From NCBI GenBank assembly GCA_945909635.1, contig OX246690.1, positions 3,906,001 through 3,970,000 of the forward strand: 64,000 nucleotides of DNA, read 5' to 3'. Source of the stretch: Clostridioides difficile_A (GTDB lineage: Bacteria; Bacillota; Clostridia; Peptostreptococcales; Peptostreptococcaceae). A program made the translations under genes and the position numbers. Under the pieces are notes generated by a model, which had not been told where the DNA came from, did not search any database, and saw only the letters and a program-made list of their open reading frames with translations. Positions 34,525 through 43,534 of the stretch are shown here, piece by piece; within the stretch, counting starts at the first letter, position 1; each line of letters starts with the position of its first letter.

Positions 34525-34752
34525 TCACTTCCTTCGTGTATATACTATTAGAGTTTTATAAACACCACTGAAAGCTCCTCCAACGCCTAACAATAAAAAT
34601 ATTATTGTCAGAACTGGACTAGTATTTAATTTACTATCTAAAAATTTTCCTAAGAAAGTACATCCTAATATTGATATTACAATCATCAATCCTATTTGGC
34701 TTATTAAACTAAACAACTTTGCAATTTCCATATGTGTATTTCTTTTACTCAT
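34525..34752 (-). CDS. atpZ: AtpZ/ATPase-gene-1 family membrane protein
   Basis: Two-helix membrane protein (75 aa) of the AtpZ family: LISQIGLMIVISILGCTFLGKFLDSKLNTSPVL and LLLGVGGAFSGVYKTL carry the conserved glycines. AtpZ proteins associate with ATP synthase and are linked to c-ring assembly or ion uptake. First gene of the operon, with GAGGGA upstream and a promoter at 34830-34858. Confidence 0.85.
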   Translation of the reverse strand: MSKRNTHMEIAKLFSLISQIGLMIVISILGCTFLGKFLDSKLNTSPVLTIIFLLLGVGGAFSGVYKTLIVYTRRK

Positions 34753-34829
34753 AAATAGTATCCCTCATTATTACAAAATAAATAACAATTAATTAATCTA
34801 TATCATAAATTTATTTAATTATAAAATAT

Positions 34830-34858
34830 ATCTTACTACTAATCTGATGATTTTTCAA
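34830..34858 (-). promoter_or_regulatory. Probable promoter of the ATP synthase operon
   Basis: Read leftward: TTGAAA (34853-34858), 17-base spacer, TAAGAT (34830-34835), about 80 bases before atpZ. Direct and inverted TGACA/TTGTCA repeats lie upstream at 34885-34915. Confidence 0.55.
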
Positions 34859-34926
34859 ACACTTTCTTTTAACCATATCATTCCATTGTCACAATTTGAC
34901 ATTTATTGTCATGTCATTACTATTTA

Positions 34927-35364
34927 CTAAAATTTTATAAGCTCTATTCCTGCTTCTTTTAGCAATTCTGTAGACATGTCATCTGGATAATCACCTTCAT
35001 AAACAATTTTTAATATACCTGCATTTATGCACATTTTTGCACACAAAACACAAGGCCTTGTAGTAACATACAAAGTTGCTCCATCTACACTAATACCATT
35101 ATGAGCTGCTTGTATTATGGCATTTTGTTCAGCATGTAATGCTCTACACAATTCATGTCTTTCTCCTGAAGGAATATTCAATTCCTGCCTTTTACATCCA
35201 ATATTTTCACAGTGTTCAAGATTTCTTGGAGAGCCATTATATCCAGTTGTTAATATTTGTTTGTCCCTTACAATGACAGCACCTACTTGTCTTCTAATAC
35301 AAGTTGAACGCTTTTTCACTACTTCTGCAATTTCCATGAAGTATTCATCCCATGATGGTCTCAT
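34927..35364 (-). CDS. comEB: dCMP deaminase / ComEB-family cytidine deaminase-like protein
   Basis: Zinc deaminase (145 aa) that makes dUMP from dCMP for thymidylate supply. Zn ligands are His77 (HAE, with catalytic Glu79), Cys105 and Cys108 (PCVLC). Allosteric and second-Zn features of the family appear in SPRNLEHCENIGC. GAGGAGAA lies before the ATG. No terminator was seen between this gene and the atp promoter, so read-through into atp is possible. Confidence 0.92.
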   Translation of the reverse strand: MRPSWDEYFMEIAEVVKKRSTCIRRQVGAVIVRDKQILTTGYNGSPRNLEHCENIGCKRQELNIPSGERHELCRALHAEQNAIIQAAHNGISVDGATLYVTTRPCVLCAKMCINAGILKIVYEGDYPDDMSTELLKEAGIELIKF

Positions 35365-35481
35365 AATTTACTTTTCTCCTCTTTGCTTATGTACTGGTCT
35401 TATATATTTATTAGATTTCAAGCTAAATAAATACTTATTTTTATATTATATACACATGTTAATTGAATGTCCAATAAAAAA

Positions 35482-35526
35482 AGAGCATTTTTACCATTTA
35501 AATTTTAAATACCCGTTATATGCTCT
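35482..35526 (-). terminator. Terminator after the YqeB-like gene
   Basis: AGAGCAT / ATGCTCT arms enclosing a second ATTTAAA-type pairing, with TTTTTTATTGG following on the minus strand. It begins about 60 bases past the stop of the 35590 gene. Confidence 0.7.
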
Positions 35527-35589
35527 CTTTAATCTATTAAATTTATTATATCATCTTAACAAAATATTAATAGCCTTATCTAATATAAA

Positions 35590-36405
35590 TTAATTTTTTG
35601 GATAGATTCCATTATTTAATATGGCTTCTAAAACCCCCCCAGCTATGCATCTAGCTTTATCTGATATTGTAAAAGCATTCTTAACTTCTTCTTTTCTAGG
35701 GTCTATGTCTAGTATTTTTAAATTTTTATTTACCTTTGCTCCATCTTTTAATAATCCTCTAAGCACTCCAGGTATTGTTGCTCTAACTTCATGCTTTTTT
35801 TCATAATCACTAATATAACAAAGTAAGTCTCCTTTTTCAACTATGTCGCCTATTTTACATACATTTTCCATTATACCAGCATGTTGTGAATGCATTACCC
35901 TCTCTTTAGCGAAACCTTTTATTGCACCTGGTATTCCAGTATTTTTTTCTGCTCTACCATCAATTATTATTCTTCCTAGGTTATGACCTCTCATTGTTTC
36001 TATAACAATGTCTACATCTTCACCTGCACAAAAGCCAGGTCCTAAAGCTATTGTAAGTGGCGCCATATCTTTAGTTGTACCTAAGTTTTTCTTAGCTAAT
36101 ATCCCATCAACCAAAACAATTGGATTTATCTTTGATAGCATTTCTCCTTTTGGGTCTATAATCAATGCTACTTTATCTTGAGACAAGGTCTCTTCTATTT
36201 CTTTTTCAGTATTACAAAGTATGCACTCTACACCTTCAACAATTACTTTTTTTTCATAAACAGCTTCACAAAAAGAAATTTGTCTTCTTATGGCTAATGG
36301 TTCTTCTATTTCTAGAGCAATCACTTTAAAACCACTATTGTGTAATTTATGAATAACTGCTGTCGCTAAATCTCCTGCTCCTCTTACCACTATACAATTT
36401 TTCAT
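35590..36405 (-). CDS. yqeB: Selenium-dependent molybdenum hydroxylase system protein, YqeB family
   Basis: Protein of 271 residues of the YqeB/EF2563 family. It opens with the nucleotide-binding VVRGAGDLATAVIHKLHNSGF and has ALEIEEPLAIRRQISFCEAVYE, KKNLGTTKDMAPLTIALGPGF and RGHNLGRII, the family blocks. Members occur with selenium-dependent xanthine/purine hydroxylases and are thought to act in cofactor or selenium insertion; the reaction is not known. No hydroxylase, selD or molybdenum gene is beside it here. AGGAGTGAT lies before the ATG. Single-gene transcript with terminators on both sides. Confidence 0.85.
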   Translation of the reverse strand: MKNCIVVRGAGDLATAVIHKLHNSGFKVIALEIEEPLAIRRQISFCEAVYEKKVIVEGVECILCNTEKEIEETLSQDKVALIIDPKGEMLSKINPIVLVDGILAKKNLGTTKDMAPLTIALGPGFCAGEDVDIVIETMRGHNLGRIIIDGRAEKNTGIPGAIKGFAKERVMHSQHAGIMENVCKIGDIVEKGDLLCYISDYEKKHEVRATIPGVLRGLLKDGAKVNKNLKILDIDPRKEEVKNAFTISDKARCIAGGVLEAILNNGIYPKN

Positions 36406-36624
36406 GTATTATCACTCCTAATAATATCCTTCATACTTTATTTCTAATTTAATACACATCAATTTAATTGTAAGCAACTAACATGCCATATTGAAAAATA
36501 TTAATATTTTGTAGATTCCTGTAAAATAGCCATTCTTTTTTAATTGGTAAAAACTTTTTATTCTCAATTCGAGAAATTTATCAATTCAAGAATTACTATT
36601 TTGAGAAAAATATATAAAAAGGAA

Positions 36625-36659
36625 CCTTCTTACATAAAATTATACATTACATAAGAAGG
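36625..36659 (-). terminator. Terminator after upp
   Basis: CCTTCTTA / TAAGAAGG (8 bp) with a partly paired ~19-base loop and TTTTTATATA on the minus-strand side, 30 bases past the upp stop. Confidence 0.8.
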
Positions 36660-36688
36660 CCCCCAGAAATATTTATGGTTATTTATTT

Positions 36689-37318
36689 TTATTTAGTTCC
36701 AAATAATCTATCTCCAGCATCACCAAGACCAGGAATTATATATCCATGTTCATTCAATTTTTCATCAATTGATGCAACATATATATCAACATCATCATGA
36801 TATTTTTGTACTTCTGCTATACCTTCTGGTGCAGCTACTAAATTAGCTAATTTTATACTTTTAGCTCCTTTAGATTTAAGTAAATCTATGGCTGCTACAG
36901 CAGACCCTCCTGTTGCAAGCATAGGGTCAACTACTATTATATCTCTTTCTCCTATATCTTGAGGAAGTTTACAATAGTATTCAACTGGTTTTAATGTTTC
37001 TGGGTCTCTATATAGTCCCACATGCCCAACTTTTGCTGCTGGCATTAAACTTACTAATCCATCTACCATCCCAAGACCTGCTCTTAAGATTGGAATTATT
37101 GCTAATTTTTTACCCGCAACTACTTTAGATGATGTTTTTTGAATAGGAGTTTCTATTTCTACATCTTTTAATGGTATATCTTTTGTTATTTCATATCCCA
37201 TTAACATTGCAATTTCAGTTAAAAGTTCTCTAAAATCCTTAGAACCAGTATTTTTGTCTCTCATTAAAGTTAATTTATGTTGTATTAATGGATGGTTTGT
37301 CTCTACCACTTTACTCAT
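36689..37318 (-). CDS. upp: Uracil phosphoribosyltransferase
   Basis: Pyrimidine salvage enzyme (209 aa) making UMP from uracil and PRPP. The PRPP loop VVDPMLATGGSA and the uracil-binding C-terminus GYIIPGLGDAGDRLFGT are complete. CAGGAGG lies before the ATG. Last gene of the tsaC-ptp-rpiB-upp run and next toward the atp operon, as in bacilli. Confidence 0.97.
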   Translation of the reverse strand: MSKVVETNHPLIQHKLTLMRDKNTGSKDFRELLTEIAMLMGYEITKDIPLKDVEIETPIQKTSSKVVAGKKLAIIPILRAGLGMVDGLVSLMPAAKVGHVGLYRDPETLKPVEYYCKLPQDIGERDIIVVDPMLATGGSAVAAIDLLKSKGAKSIKLANLVAAPEGIAEVQKYHDDVDIYVASIDEKLNEHGYIIPGLGDAGDRLFGTK

Positions 37319-37353
37319 TTTGATAATTCCTCCTGATAAAACTGTAATTTTTA

Positions 37354-37806
37354 TTATTTATTATGTTTTTCTTCTATTGATTTAATCATATTTACTCTTC
37401 TAGCATGTCTATCACCTTCAAAATCTGTGTTAATCCATGCCTCAACTATTTCAAGTGCTAGACCTTTTCCTAAAACTCTTTCACCTAATGACAACATGTT
37501 TGCATCATTATGTGCTTTTGACATTTTTGCAGAAAATACATCTGATACAACTGCACATCTTATTCCAGGAACCTTATTTGCAGCTAAAGATATTCCTATA
37601 CCTGTACCACAACATAATATTCCATAATCTACTTCTTTATCCACAACTGCATTTGCAACTACTTCTCCATAAACAGGATAATCAACAGAATCTGTAGCAT
37701 TATTAGTTCCATAATCCACACATTCTATCCCTTTACCTTCTAAATAGCTTATTATTTCTTTTTTTAAATTATATCCTCCATGGTCACAACCTAATCCTAT
37801 CTTCAT
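37354..37806 (-). CDS. rpiB: Ribose-5-phosphate isomerase B
   Basis: Interconverts ribose 5-phosphate and ribulose 5-phosphate (150 aa from ATG 37804-37806, which has GTGGAGG upstream; the GTG five codons earlier is that ribosome site). MKIGLGCDHGGY opens the protein; the catalytic cysteine is Cys66 in CCGTGIG, and KAHNDANM carries the phosphate/ring-opening residues. It lies 16 bases after the phosphatase gene. Allose-phosphate isomerase side activity is possible. Confidence 0.95.
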   Translation of the reverse strand: MKIGLGCDHGGYNLKKEIISYLEGKGIECVDYGTNNATDSVDYPVYGEVVANAVVDKEVDYGILCCGTGIGISLAANKVPGIRCAVVSDVFSAKMSKAHNDANMLSLGERVLGKGLALEIVEAWINTDFEGDRHARRVNMIKSIEEKHNK

Positions 37807-37822
37807 TTGTTTATCCTCCACT

Positions 37823-38272
37823 TCATATTTTTTTTACTATTTCGTTGACAGAATATATTATTTCTTTCATAGTATCTTTATAAGTATCTAAATTTCCACC
37901 AAATGGGTCAGATATATCTAACTCACTCTTATTTACAAACCCTTTAAAAGTATACACTTTTTCTTTGCATTTTGGAACTGCTTGTACTAAAATTTCTTTA
38001 TGAGATTTAGTCATTGTTAGTATTATATCTGAGTTATCAATTAATTCCTTAGTAATTACCTTACTTCTATGATTTGATAAGTCTATACCTAATTCTTTTA
38101 CTGCTTCTATAGAATGTTTAGAAGCATTCATACCATCTACTGTTGATATACCTGCTGATGATATACAATATTCTTCAATATTTCTTCCAGATTCTTCAAT
38201 TGCCTTCTTTAATATAGCTTCAGCCATAGGGCTTCTACAAGTATTCCCTGTACATACAATAAGTATATTCAT
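37823..38272 (-). CDS. Low-molecular-weight phosphatase, YwlE (protein-arginine phosphatase) type
   Basis: LMW-PTP fold enzyme (149 aa). The P-loop is CTGNTCRS with nucleophile Cys7, Arg13 and general acid Asp122 in SDPFGG. Thr11 in the loop is the residue that marks YwlE-type protein-arginine phosphatases rather than tyrosine phosphatases, where it is usually Ile or Val. The tsaC and rpiB neighbours match the ywl neighbourhood of B. subtilis. Arginine-phosphate specificity is therefore likely but inferred. Confidence 0.88.
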   Translation of the reverse strand: MNILIVCTGNTCRSPMAEAILKKAIEESGRNIEEYCISSAGISTVDGMNASKHSIEAVKELGIDLSNHRSKVITKELIDNSDIILTMTKSHKEILVQAVPKCKEKVYTFKGFVNKSELDISDPFGGNLDTYKDTMKEIIYSVNEIVKKI

Positions 38273-38288
38273 ATTTTACAACTCCCTT

Positions 38289-39350
38289 TTAAGCCTTTAT
38301 TACTTTGTATCCTGCTGACTTAAGTAATCTATTCATAATGGCTTGTCCAACGCCAGTTTTAGGGAACTCCTCTGAATATATGACATCAATACCCTTTTTA
38401 TCCATTTCTATAAGAGCATCAAACAGATTACTTGCAACTTCTTCAAGAGTGCTTCCTAAATCTATTACTTCTCCATCATAAAACTCTCTATTTCTACTAA
38501 TACACATTACGCCTGTTTTTAGGCCTTTCTCTTTATTAGATTTTATCATATCATTAATCTTTGTTGCTACATTTTCTCTTTTTCCAGATATAATATATAC
38601 ATCTGCATTTGGAGAATAGTGTTTATACTTCATTCCAGGAGCTTTAGCTTTTTGATTGTCTTCTTTTTTACTTAATGATGGGTCAAGCTTTACTTCACCA
38701 AGAAGTTCTTCCAAAACTTCTTTAGTGATACTTCCAGGTCTCAATATCATTGGAGTTTCTTCTGTCAAATCTAATACAGTTGACTCTAATCCAAAGTTAC
38801 TATCTCCACCCAAAACTATCCCATCTACTCTTCCATTCATTTCTTCATATACATGTTTTGCTTTTGTTGGAGATGGTCTACCAGATATGTTTGCAGAAGG
38901 AGCTGCAATAGGTACGCCAGCTTCTTTTATTATTGCCCTGGCAATAACATTAGAAGGCATTCTTATTGCAACTGTATCAAGCCCCCCACTAGTTCTATAT
39001 GGAATTATATCTTTCTTATTTAATATTATTGTTATAGGTCCTGGCCAAAGCTTTTCTATAACAAGTTTAGCTTTATCACTTACATCTTTAGCTAAATCAT
39101 ATACTTCTTCTTTTTCATATATATGAACTATTAGTGGATTATCACTAGGTCTTCCTTTAGCTTCATAAATCTTTTTTACTGCATTCTCATCTAATGCATT
39201 TGCACCTAGCCCATATACTGTCTCAGTTGGAAAGATAACTGTTTTACCTTCTCTAAGAAGTTTTGCTTGTATTTTTATTTCTTCATAATCAATATTATTT
39301 ATATCAATACTACTTATAATAGTTTTCATCTTTTGTATGCCTGCTTTCAT
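38289..39350 (-). CDS. tsaC: L-threonylcarbamoyladenylate synthase (Sua5/YwlC type)
   Basis: First enzyme of the t6A37 tRNA modification, making threonylcarbamoyl-AMP. An N-terminal YrdC domain (about 15-210; FPTETVYGLGANA, GRPSDNPLIVHI, APSANISGRPSPT) is joined by a linker to a C-terminal Sua5 domain, the long form of the enzyme. The ATG at 39350 has no ribosome site; ATG 39329 (346 aa, the B. subtilis YwlC length) has a weak AGCAGG and is an equally good start. It follows the ZIP gene by seven bases. Confidence 0.93.
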   Translation of the reverse strand: MKAGIQKMKTIISSIDINNIDYEEIKIQAKLLREGKTVIFPTETVYGLGANALDENAVKKIYEAKGRPSDNPLIVHIYEKEEVYDLAKDVSDKAKLVIEKLWPGPITIILNKKDIIPYRTSGGLDTVAIRMPSNVIARAIIKEAGVPIAAPSANISGRPSPTKAKHVYEEMNGRVDGIVLGGDSNFGLESTVLDLTEETPMILRPGSITKEVLEELLGEVKLDPSLSKKEDNQKAKAPGMKYKHYSPNADVYIISGKRENVATKINDMIKSNKEKGLKTGVMCISRNREFYDGEVIDLGSTLEEVASNLFDALIEMDKKGIDVIYSEEFPKTGVGQAIMNRLLKSAGYKVIKA

Positions 39351-39357
39351 TTTAATT

Positions 39358-40038
39358 TTATATATAGTTTACAATTATTGTACCTACCAAAAAACCAATT
39401 ATACAATACACACTTTTTGAATGCGGGAAAATTTCTTCCAATACAACATACATCATTGTACCTCCTGCTGTAGCAAGAAATACACCTATAAGGGACGTAA
39501 ATGCCCCTCCGAAATAAGCACCTAAAAAACTTCCTAGACCCATAGGTAGTCCAGCTATCAAAGTAAATAAAATGACCTTGCCTAGTTTCATTTTATTGCA
39601 AACTAAACCCAATGCCATAGCTAATCCTTCTGGTATATTGTGTAGACCTATAACTATAGCAAGAGTTATACCTAAGCTTTCAGTTGACATGAAAGAAGAA
39701 CCTATTGCTAACCCCTCTGGTAAATTATGTAGTAATATACTTATGAATATAAGATACCCAGATGTCATACTTCCAGACACATCTAATTTTGTTTTTATGT
39801 ACATAGTTATGAGAGCTCCAACAAATGTAAATATAACTGTATTGAGTATACCCATTTTGTCCATTGATTCTTTCATCAAGTCAAATACCACTACAGCTAA
39901 CATTATTCCGCCAGATAATCCCATAAAGAAATTTAGATATTTATCAACCTCTCTTTTAAAAATAGCCGATATTACTCCTCCTAATCCTGTCCCTATAACA
40001 CCTGCCAAAAGCCCAATCATTGTTACCTTTAGTATCAT
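39358..40038 (-). CDS. ZIP-family divalent metal transporter
   Basis: Membrane protein (226 aa, about eight helices) with the paired ZIP metal motifs HNLPEGLAIG and HNIPEGLAMAL in the fourth and fifth helices. ZIP proteins move Zn, Fe or Mn into the cytosol. In B. subtilis the comparable position between prfA and ywlE is held by an Mn exporter (mntP), so a different metal carrier stands here. AGGAGGG before the ATG. First gene of the ZIP-tsaC-ptp-rpiB run, separated from prfA by a terminator. Confidence 0.92.
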   Translation of the reverse strand: MILKVTMIGLLAGVIGTGLGGVISAIFKREVDKYLNFFMGLSGGIMLAVVVFDLMKESMDKMGILNTVIFTFVGALITMYIKTKLDVSGSMTSGYLIFISILLHNLPEGLAIGSSFMSTESLGITLAIVIGLHNIPEGLAMALGLVCNKMKLGKVILFTLIAGLPMGLGSFLGAYFGGAFTSLIGVFLATAGGTMMYVVLEEIFPHSKSVYCIIGFLVGTIIVNYI

Positions 40039-40109
40039 ATAACCCTCCTATACTTGTATATAACAATTATATACAGTAGAATATGATAACATGACCTAAA
40101 ATGCAAAAT

Positions 40110-40151
40110 AGCTGTTTCAAAATAGAAAATAATTTCTAGAAAGAAACAGCT
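40110..40151 (-). terminator. Terminator after prfA
   Basis: AGCTGTTTC / GAAACAGCT (9 bp) with an inner TAGAAA/TTTCTA helix. Minus-strand tail is ATTTTGCATTTT. It lies 16 bases past the prfA stop. Confidence 0.78.
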
Positions 40152-40166
40152 TCTTTAAAACATTAC

Positions 40167-41231
40167 TTATATTGCAGTCATTTTCTCTGTTTGGTCAACA
40201 GTAATTAAAGCATCTATCATTTCATCTATATCTCCATCTAAGAACGCATCTAGCTTATATAAAGTTAAATTTATTCTATGGTCACTTATTCTACCTTGAG
40301 GGAAATTATATGTTCTTATTCTTTCTGACCTATCTCCTGTTCCAACCTGGCTCTTTCTTTCCGCTGCTATATCTTTGTGTTGTTCTGCCAATGCTTTATC
40401 GTAAAGTCTAGCTTTTAATATTTTTAAAGCTTGCTCTTTATTTTTTAATTGTGATTTTCCATCCTGACAAGATACTACTTCACCTGTAGGTATATGAGTT
40501 ACCCTAACTGCAGAGTCAGTAGTGTTGACACTTTGCCCTCCATTACCTGAAGAACGGAAAACATCTATTCTTAAATCATTTGGATTTATTTCAACTTCTA
40601 CATCTTCAACTTCTGGTAATACAGCAACAGTAGAAGTTGATGTGTGTATTCTTCCACCAGATTCAGTTGATGGTATTCTTTGAACTCTATGAACTCCAGA
40701 CTCATACTTTAATCTTGAGTATGCTCCTTTACCTTTTATCATAAAAGATACTTCTTTATATCCACCAACTCCAGTATCACTTGCACTTAATAATTCTATT
40801 TTCCATCTTCTTCTCTCAGCATATCTTGAGTACATTCTAAATAAATCACCTGCAAATAGAGCTGCTTCATCTCCTCCAGCTCCACCTCTAATTTCAACTA
40901 TAACGTTCTTGTCGTCATTAGGGTCTTTAGGTAATAATAATATTTTTATTTCGTCCTCTAGAGGTTCTACTTTTTCTTCCATCTCAGCTAACTCCATTTT
41001 AGCTAATTCTCTTAATTCTTCATCTGACTCTTCTTGTAAAATTTCTTTTGATTCTTTTATACTATCTAAAACATTTTTATACTCTCTGTATTTCATAACA
41101 ATAGGCTCTAAGTCAGCGTGTTCTTTTATATACTTTTGCCAAACTTTTTGATCATTTATTATATCAGGGTCACCTATTTTTTCACTTAAGTCTTTATATG
41201 TATCTTCCAATACCTCTAATTTTTTTAACAT
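40167..41231 (-). CDS. prfA: Peptide chain release factor 1
   Basis: Reads UAA and UAG and triggers peptide release (354 aa). The catalytic GGQ is in SSGNGGQSVNTT and the codon-reading P-x-T tripeptide is PST in RVQRIPSTES. GAGGTGA lies before the ATG. Followed by prmC upstream on the same strand, the enzyme that methylates the GGQ glutamine. Confidence 0.97.
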   Translation of the reverse strand: MLKKLEVLEDTYKDLSEKIGDPDIINDQKVWQKYIKEHADLEPIVMKYREYKNVLDSIKESKEILQEESDEELRELAKMELAEMEEKVEPLEDEIKILLLPKDPNDDKNVIVEIRGGAGGDEAALFAGDLFRMYSRYAERRRWKIELLSASDTGVGGYKEVSFMIKGKGAYSRLKYESGVHRVQRIPSTESGGRIHTSTSTVAVLPEVEDVEVEINPNDLRIDVFRSSGNGGQSVNTTDSAVRVTHIPTGEVVSCQDGKSQLKNKEQALKILKARLYDKALAEQHKDIAAERKSQVGTGDRSERIRTYNFPQGRISDHRINLTLYKLDAFLDGDIDEMIDALITVDQTEKMTAI

Positions 41232-41274
41232 ACTTTCACCTCGATTAAATGTAACATATCAATTGTTGATTATA

Positions 41275-42126
41275 TCATATATTGTAACCTATAACAACTC
41301 TATCAATGCCTTGAATATCCTTCTTTGTATATATTTTTTTATATCCATTACTTTTCATAATATTAATAACATCTTCAGCTTGATTATGACCAACTTCGTA
41401 TGCTAATATTCCACATGTATTTAGATATTTCTTACCTTGCTCTGTTATTTTTCTATAGAAATCTAATCCGTCATCTCCACCTTCAAGAGCATTATATGGC
41501 TCATAATCCTTTACTTGTGTATGTAAAGTTTCTATATCTTGTTTTTTAATATATGGTGGATTTGAAACTATGATATCAAATTTTATATCACTATCACTTA
41601 TTGCTGTAAATAAGTCAGAATTAATGAACTCTGTCTTTTCATCAACTCCATTTATAATAGAATTTTTTTTAGCTATTTCTAAAGCTATTTCTGATACATC
41701 AAAAGACATGACTTTAGAATTTTCAATATATTTTGCTAAACTGATTGTAATAGCACCAGAACCAGTACCTATATCTAGTATACTTACATCTCTTTTTCCT
41801 TTACACATTTCGATTATTTCTTCTACCAATGTTTCTGTATCTGGTCTTGGAATTAATACACCTTCCTTAACAAAAAAATCTAATCCCATAAATTCTCTAT
41901 TTTCAACTATATAGGCTATTGGTCTCCCATTTAATCTTTCTTGTGCAAAGCCCATAAATTTTGTTTCTTGTTCTTGAGCTAACTCTTTATTTAGATTTAA
42001 GTGAATATACAGCCTGTCAACATCACCTAAAACTTTTTGCAATAATAACTCTGTATCTAATCTTGGAGTATCGCTTATATCTTTAAATGTATCTGAATAT
42101 TTAATAATTATATCTCTTATCGTCAT
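41275..42126 (-). CDS. prmC: Peptide chain release factor N5-glutamine methyltransferase
   Basis: SAM-dependent methylase (283 aa) of the release-factor GGQ glutamine. SAM motif DIGTGSGAI, and the glutamine-binding NPPY motif in VSNPPYI. AAAGGA before the ATG. Lies between yqhQ and its target gene prfA in one operon. Confidence 0.95.
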   Translation of the reverse strand: MTIRDIIIKYSDTFKDISDTPRLDTELLLQKVLGDVDRLYIHLNLNKELAQEQETKFMGFAQERLNGRPIAYIVENREFMGLDFFVKEGVLIPRPDTETLVEEIIEMCKGKRDVSILDIGTGSGAITISLAKYIENSKVMSFDVSEIALEIAKKNSIINGVDEKTEFINSDLFTAISDSDIKFDIIVSNPPYIKKQDIETLHTQVKDYEPYNALEGGDDGLDFYRKITEQGKKYLNTCGILAYEVGHNQAEDVINIMKSNGYKKIYTKKDIQGIDRVVIGYNI

Positions 42127-42143
42127 AATAAATATCCTTTTCT

Positions 42144-43037
42144 TTAATCTACTACTGCCTTTAATGCTTCTAAGGCTACCTCTAGCTGCTCATCATCAGG
42201 CTCTTTTGTTGTAAAATATTGCAACATCATCCCTGGATATGCAATAATTTTAGTGAATCTATTATCATATTTTCCAAGAATCCTGATTACCTCATAAGAT
42301 AAACCTGCTACTATTGGCACACATATGATTCTCATAAATATTCTAAGAATTGGATTTGGCCAACCAAAAAATGCAAATAATATTATTGATACAGCCATAA
42401 CTATAAATAAAAAATTTGTACCACATCTAGGATGTAACCTTTTAAATTTTCTAGCGTTTTCTACTGTAAGTTCTAAATCATTTTCATAGCAATATATAGA
42501 TTTATGTTCTGCACCATGATATTGAAATACTCTTTCTATATCCTTGCTTCGTGAGATTAGTACTATATATGCAAATAATATAACTATTCTTATAATACCT
42601 TCTATTAAATTGAGCATAAAGTCATTAGGCATTACTTTAGAAAAAGCTCCTCCTACTAATGTAGGTATGAAAATAAATAATCCAGCAGAAAGTAGCATTG
42701 CTATGACCAATGAAAATATTATAATGATATCATTCGCTTTATCTTTAAAGATTTTCTTTATAAATAAATCAAATTTATCTTCTTCAGCTTCTTCCATAAA
42801 AAACTCTGAAGAAAAATTCAAGCTTTTTATACCTTGAATCATTGTATCTATCATAACAAAAGAACCTCTAACAAAAGGTATCTTATCTATATTCTTATCT
42901 CTTACCCAACTTTTTATTCTATCTTCTTTTAGTGCTATTTCTCCGTCACTTTTTCTAACAGCTACTGCTCTTTTGTCTTTTGACTGCATCATTACACCTT
43001 CAATAACAGCTTGCCCACCTACAGCTTGTTTTGCCAT
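42144..43037 (-). CDS. yqhQ: DUF1385 membrane protein, YqhQ-like
   Basis: Membrane protein of 297 residues with about four helices, from a widespread Firmicute family without established function. The conserved blocks are AVGGQAVIEGVMMQSKDKRAVAVR at the N-terminus, YHGAEHKSIYCYE and RLHPRCGTNFLF in the middle, and YPGMMLQYFTTKEPDD at the end. GAGGTGA before the ATG. Consistent operon with prmC and prfA suggests a link to translation or envelope, but nothing in the sequence fixes it. Confidence 0.88.
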   Translation of the reverse strand: MAKQAVGGQAVIEGVMMQSKDKRAVAVRKSDGEIALKEDRIKSWVRDKNIDKIPFVRGSFVMIDTMIQGIKSLNFSSEFFMEEAEEDKFDLFIKKIFKDKANDIIIIFSLVIAMLLSAGLFIFIPTLVGGAFSKVMPNDFMLNLIEGIIRIVILFAYIVLISRSKDIERVFQYHGAEHKSIYCYENDLELTVENARKFKRLHPRCGTNFLFIVMAVSIILFAFFGWPNPILRIFMRIICVPIVAGLSYEVIRILGKYDNRFTKIIAYPGMMLQYFTTKEPDDEQLEVALEALKAVVD

Positions 43038-43146
43038 CCACTCACCTCATTTTATTGTATTTAGAATACTCAATTTTACATATTTATTATTATAATACAA
43101 AAAGACAATTTAAAGTAGAATATGAATGTTTTTTTGTAATAAAATA

Positions 43147-43168
43147 GGAGTTGGCTTCCTCCAACTCC
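43147..43168. terminator. Terminator after rpmE
   Basis: GGAGTTGG / CCAACTCC (8 bp) with a six-base loop flanked by A-rich and T-rich runs on either side, so it can work in both directions. It lies 14 bases past the rpmE stop. Confidence 0.85.
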
Positions 43169-43181
43169 ATTTTTATAAAAA

Positions 43182-43382
43182 TTAATCCATTTTGAATCTT
43201 TTTTTGAATTTGTCGATTCTTCCACCTTTTTCTATGTTCTTTTGTTTTCCTGTATAGAATGGATGGCACTCTGAACATATTTCAACTTTTATTTCGTCCT
43301 TAGTTGAACCAGCAGCAAATGTGTTCCCACAAGCACAACGCACTTCAACTGGATTGTATTTTGGTTGTATTTCCTTTTGCAT
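43182..43382 (-). CDS. rpmE: 50S ribosomal protein L31, zinc-ribbon form
   Basis: 66 aa from ATG 43380-43382 (MQKEIQPKYNP); the GTG three codons earlier lies in the AGAGGTG ribosome site. Four cysteines (16, 18, 36, 39) form the Zn-binding set, so this is the C+ form that can be replaced under zinc limitation. It lies downstream of rho, as in many Firmicutes. Confidence 0.96.
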   Translation of the reverse strand: MQKEIQPKYNPVEVRCACGNTFAAGSTKDEIKVEICSECHPFYTGKQKNIEKGGRIDKFKKRFKMD

Positions 43383-43534
43383 TATAGTCACCTCTTCTCT
43401 TTATTTAAAAAAATTAATTATATTAACTTTCTTTTTACATTATCAACTACATTATTATAGCACAACTTATTATGCCATTCAAGTGATTTTTCCATTACTT
43501 TATATAATCTATATTTACATTTATATTACTAACT

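Noticed and set aside
36406..36624. Intergenic stretch upstream of yqeB for a riboswitch or small RNA
   Set aside because: Only AT-rich sequence and the upp terminator; no paired structure beyond it.
43090..43278. 62-codon frame overlapping rpmE on the same strand
   Set aside because: It lies in another frame over rpmE and its terminator, has no ribosome site, and no protein-like character.
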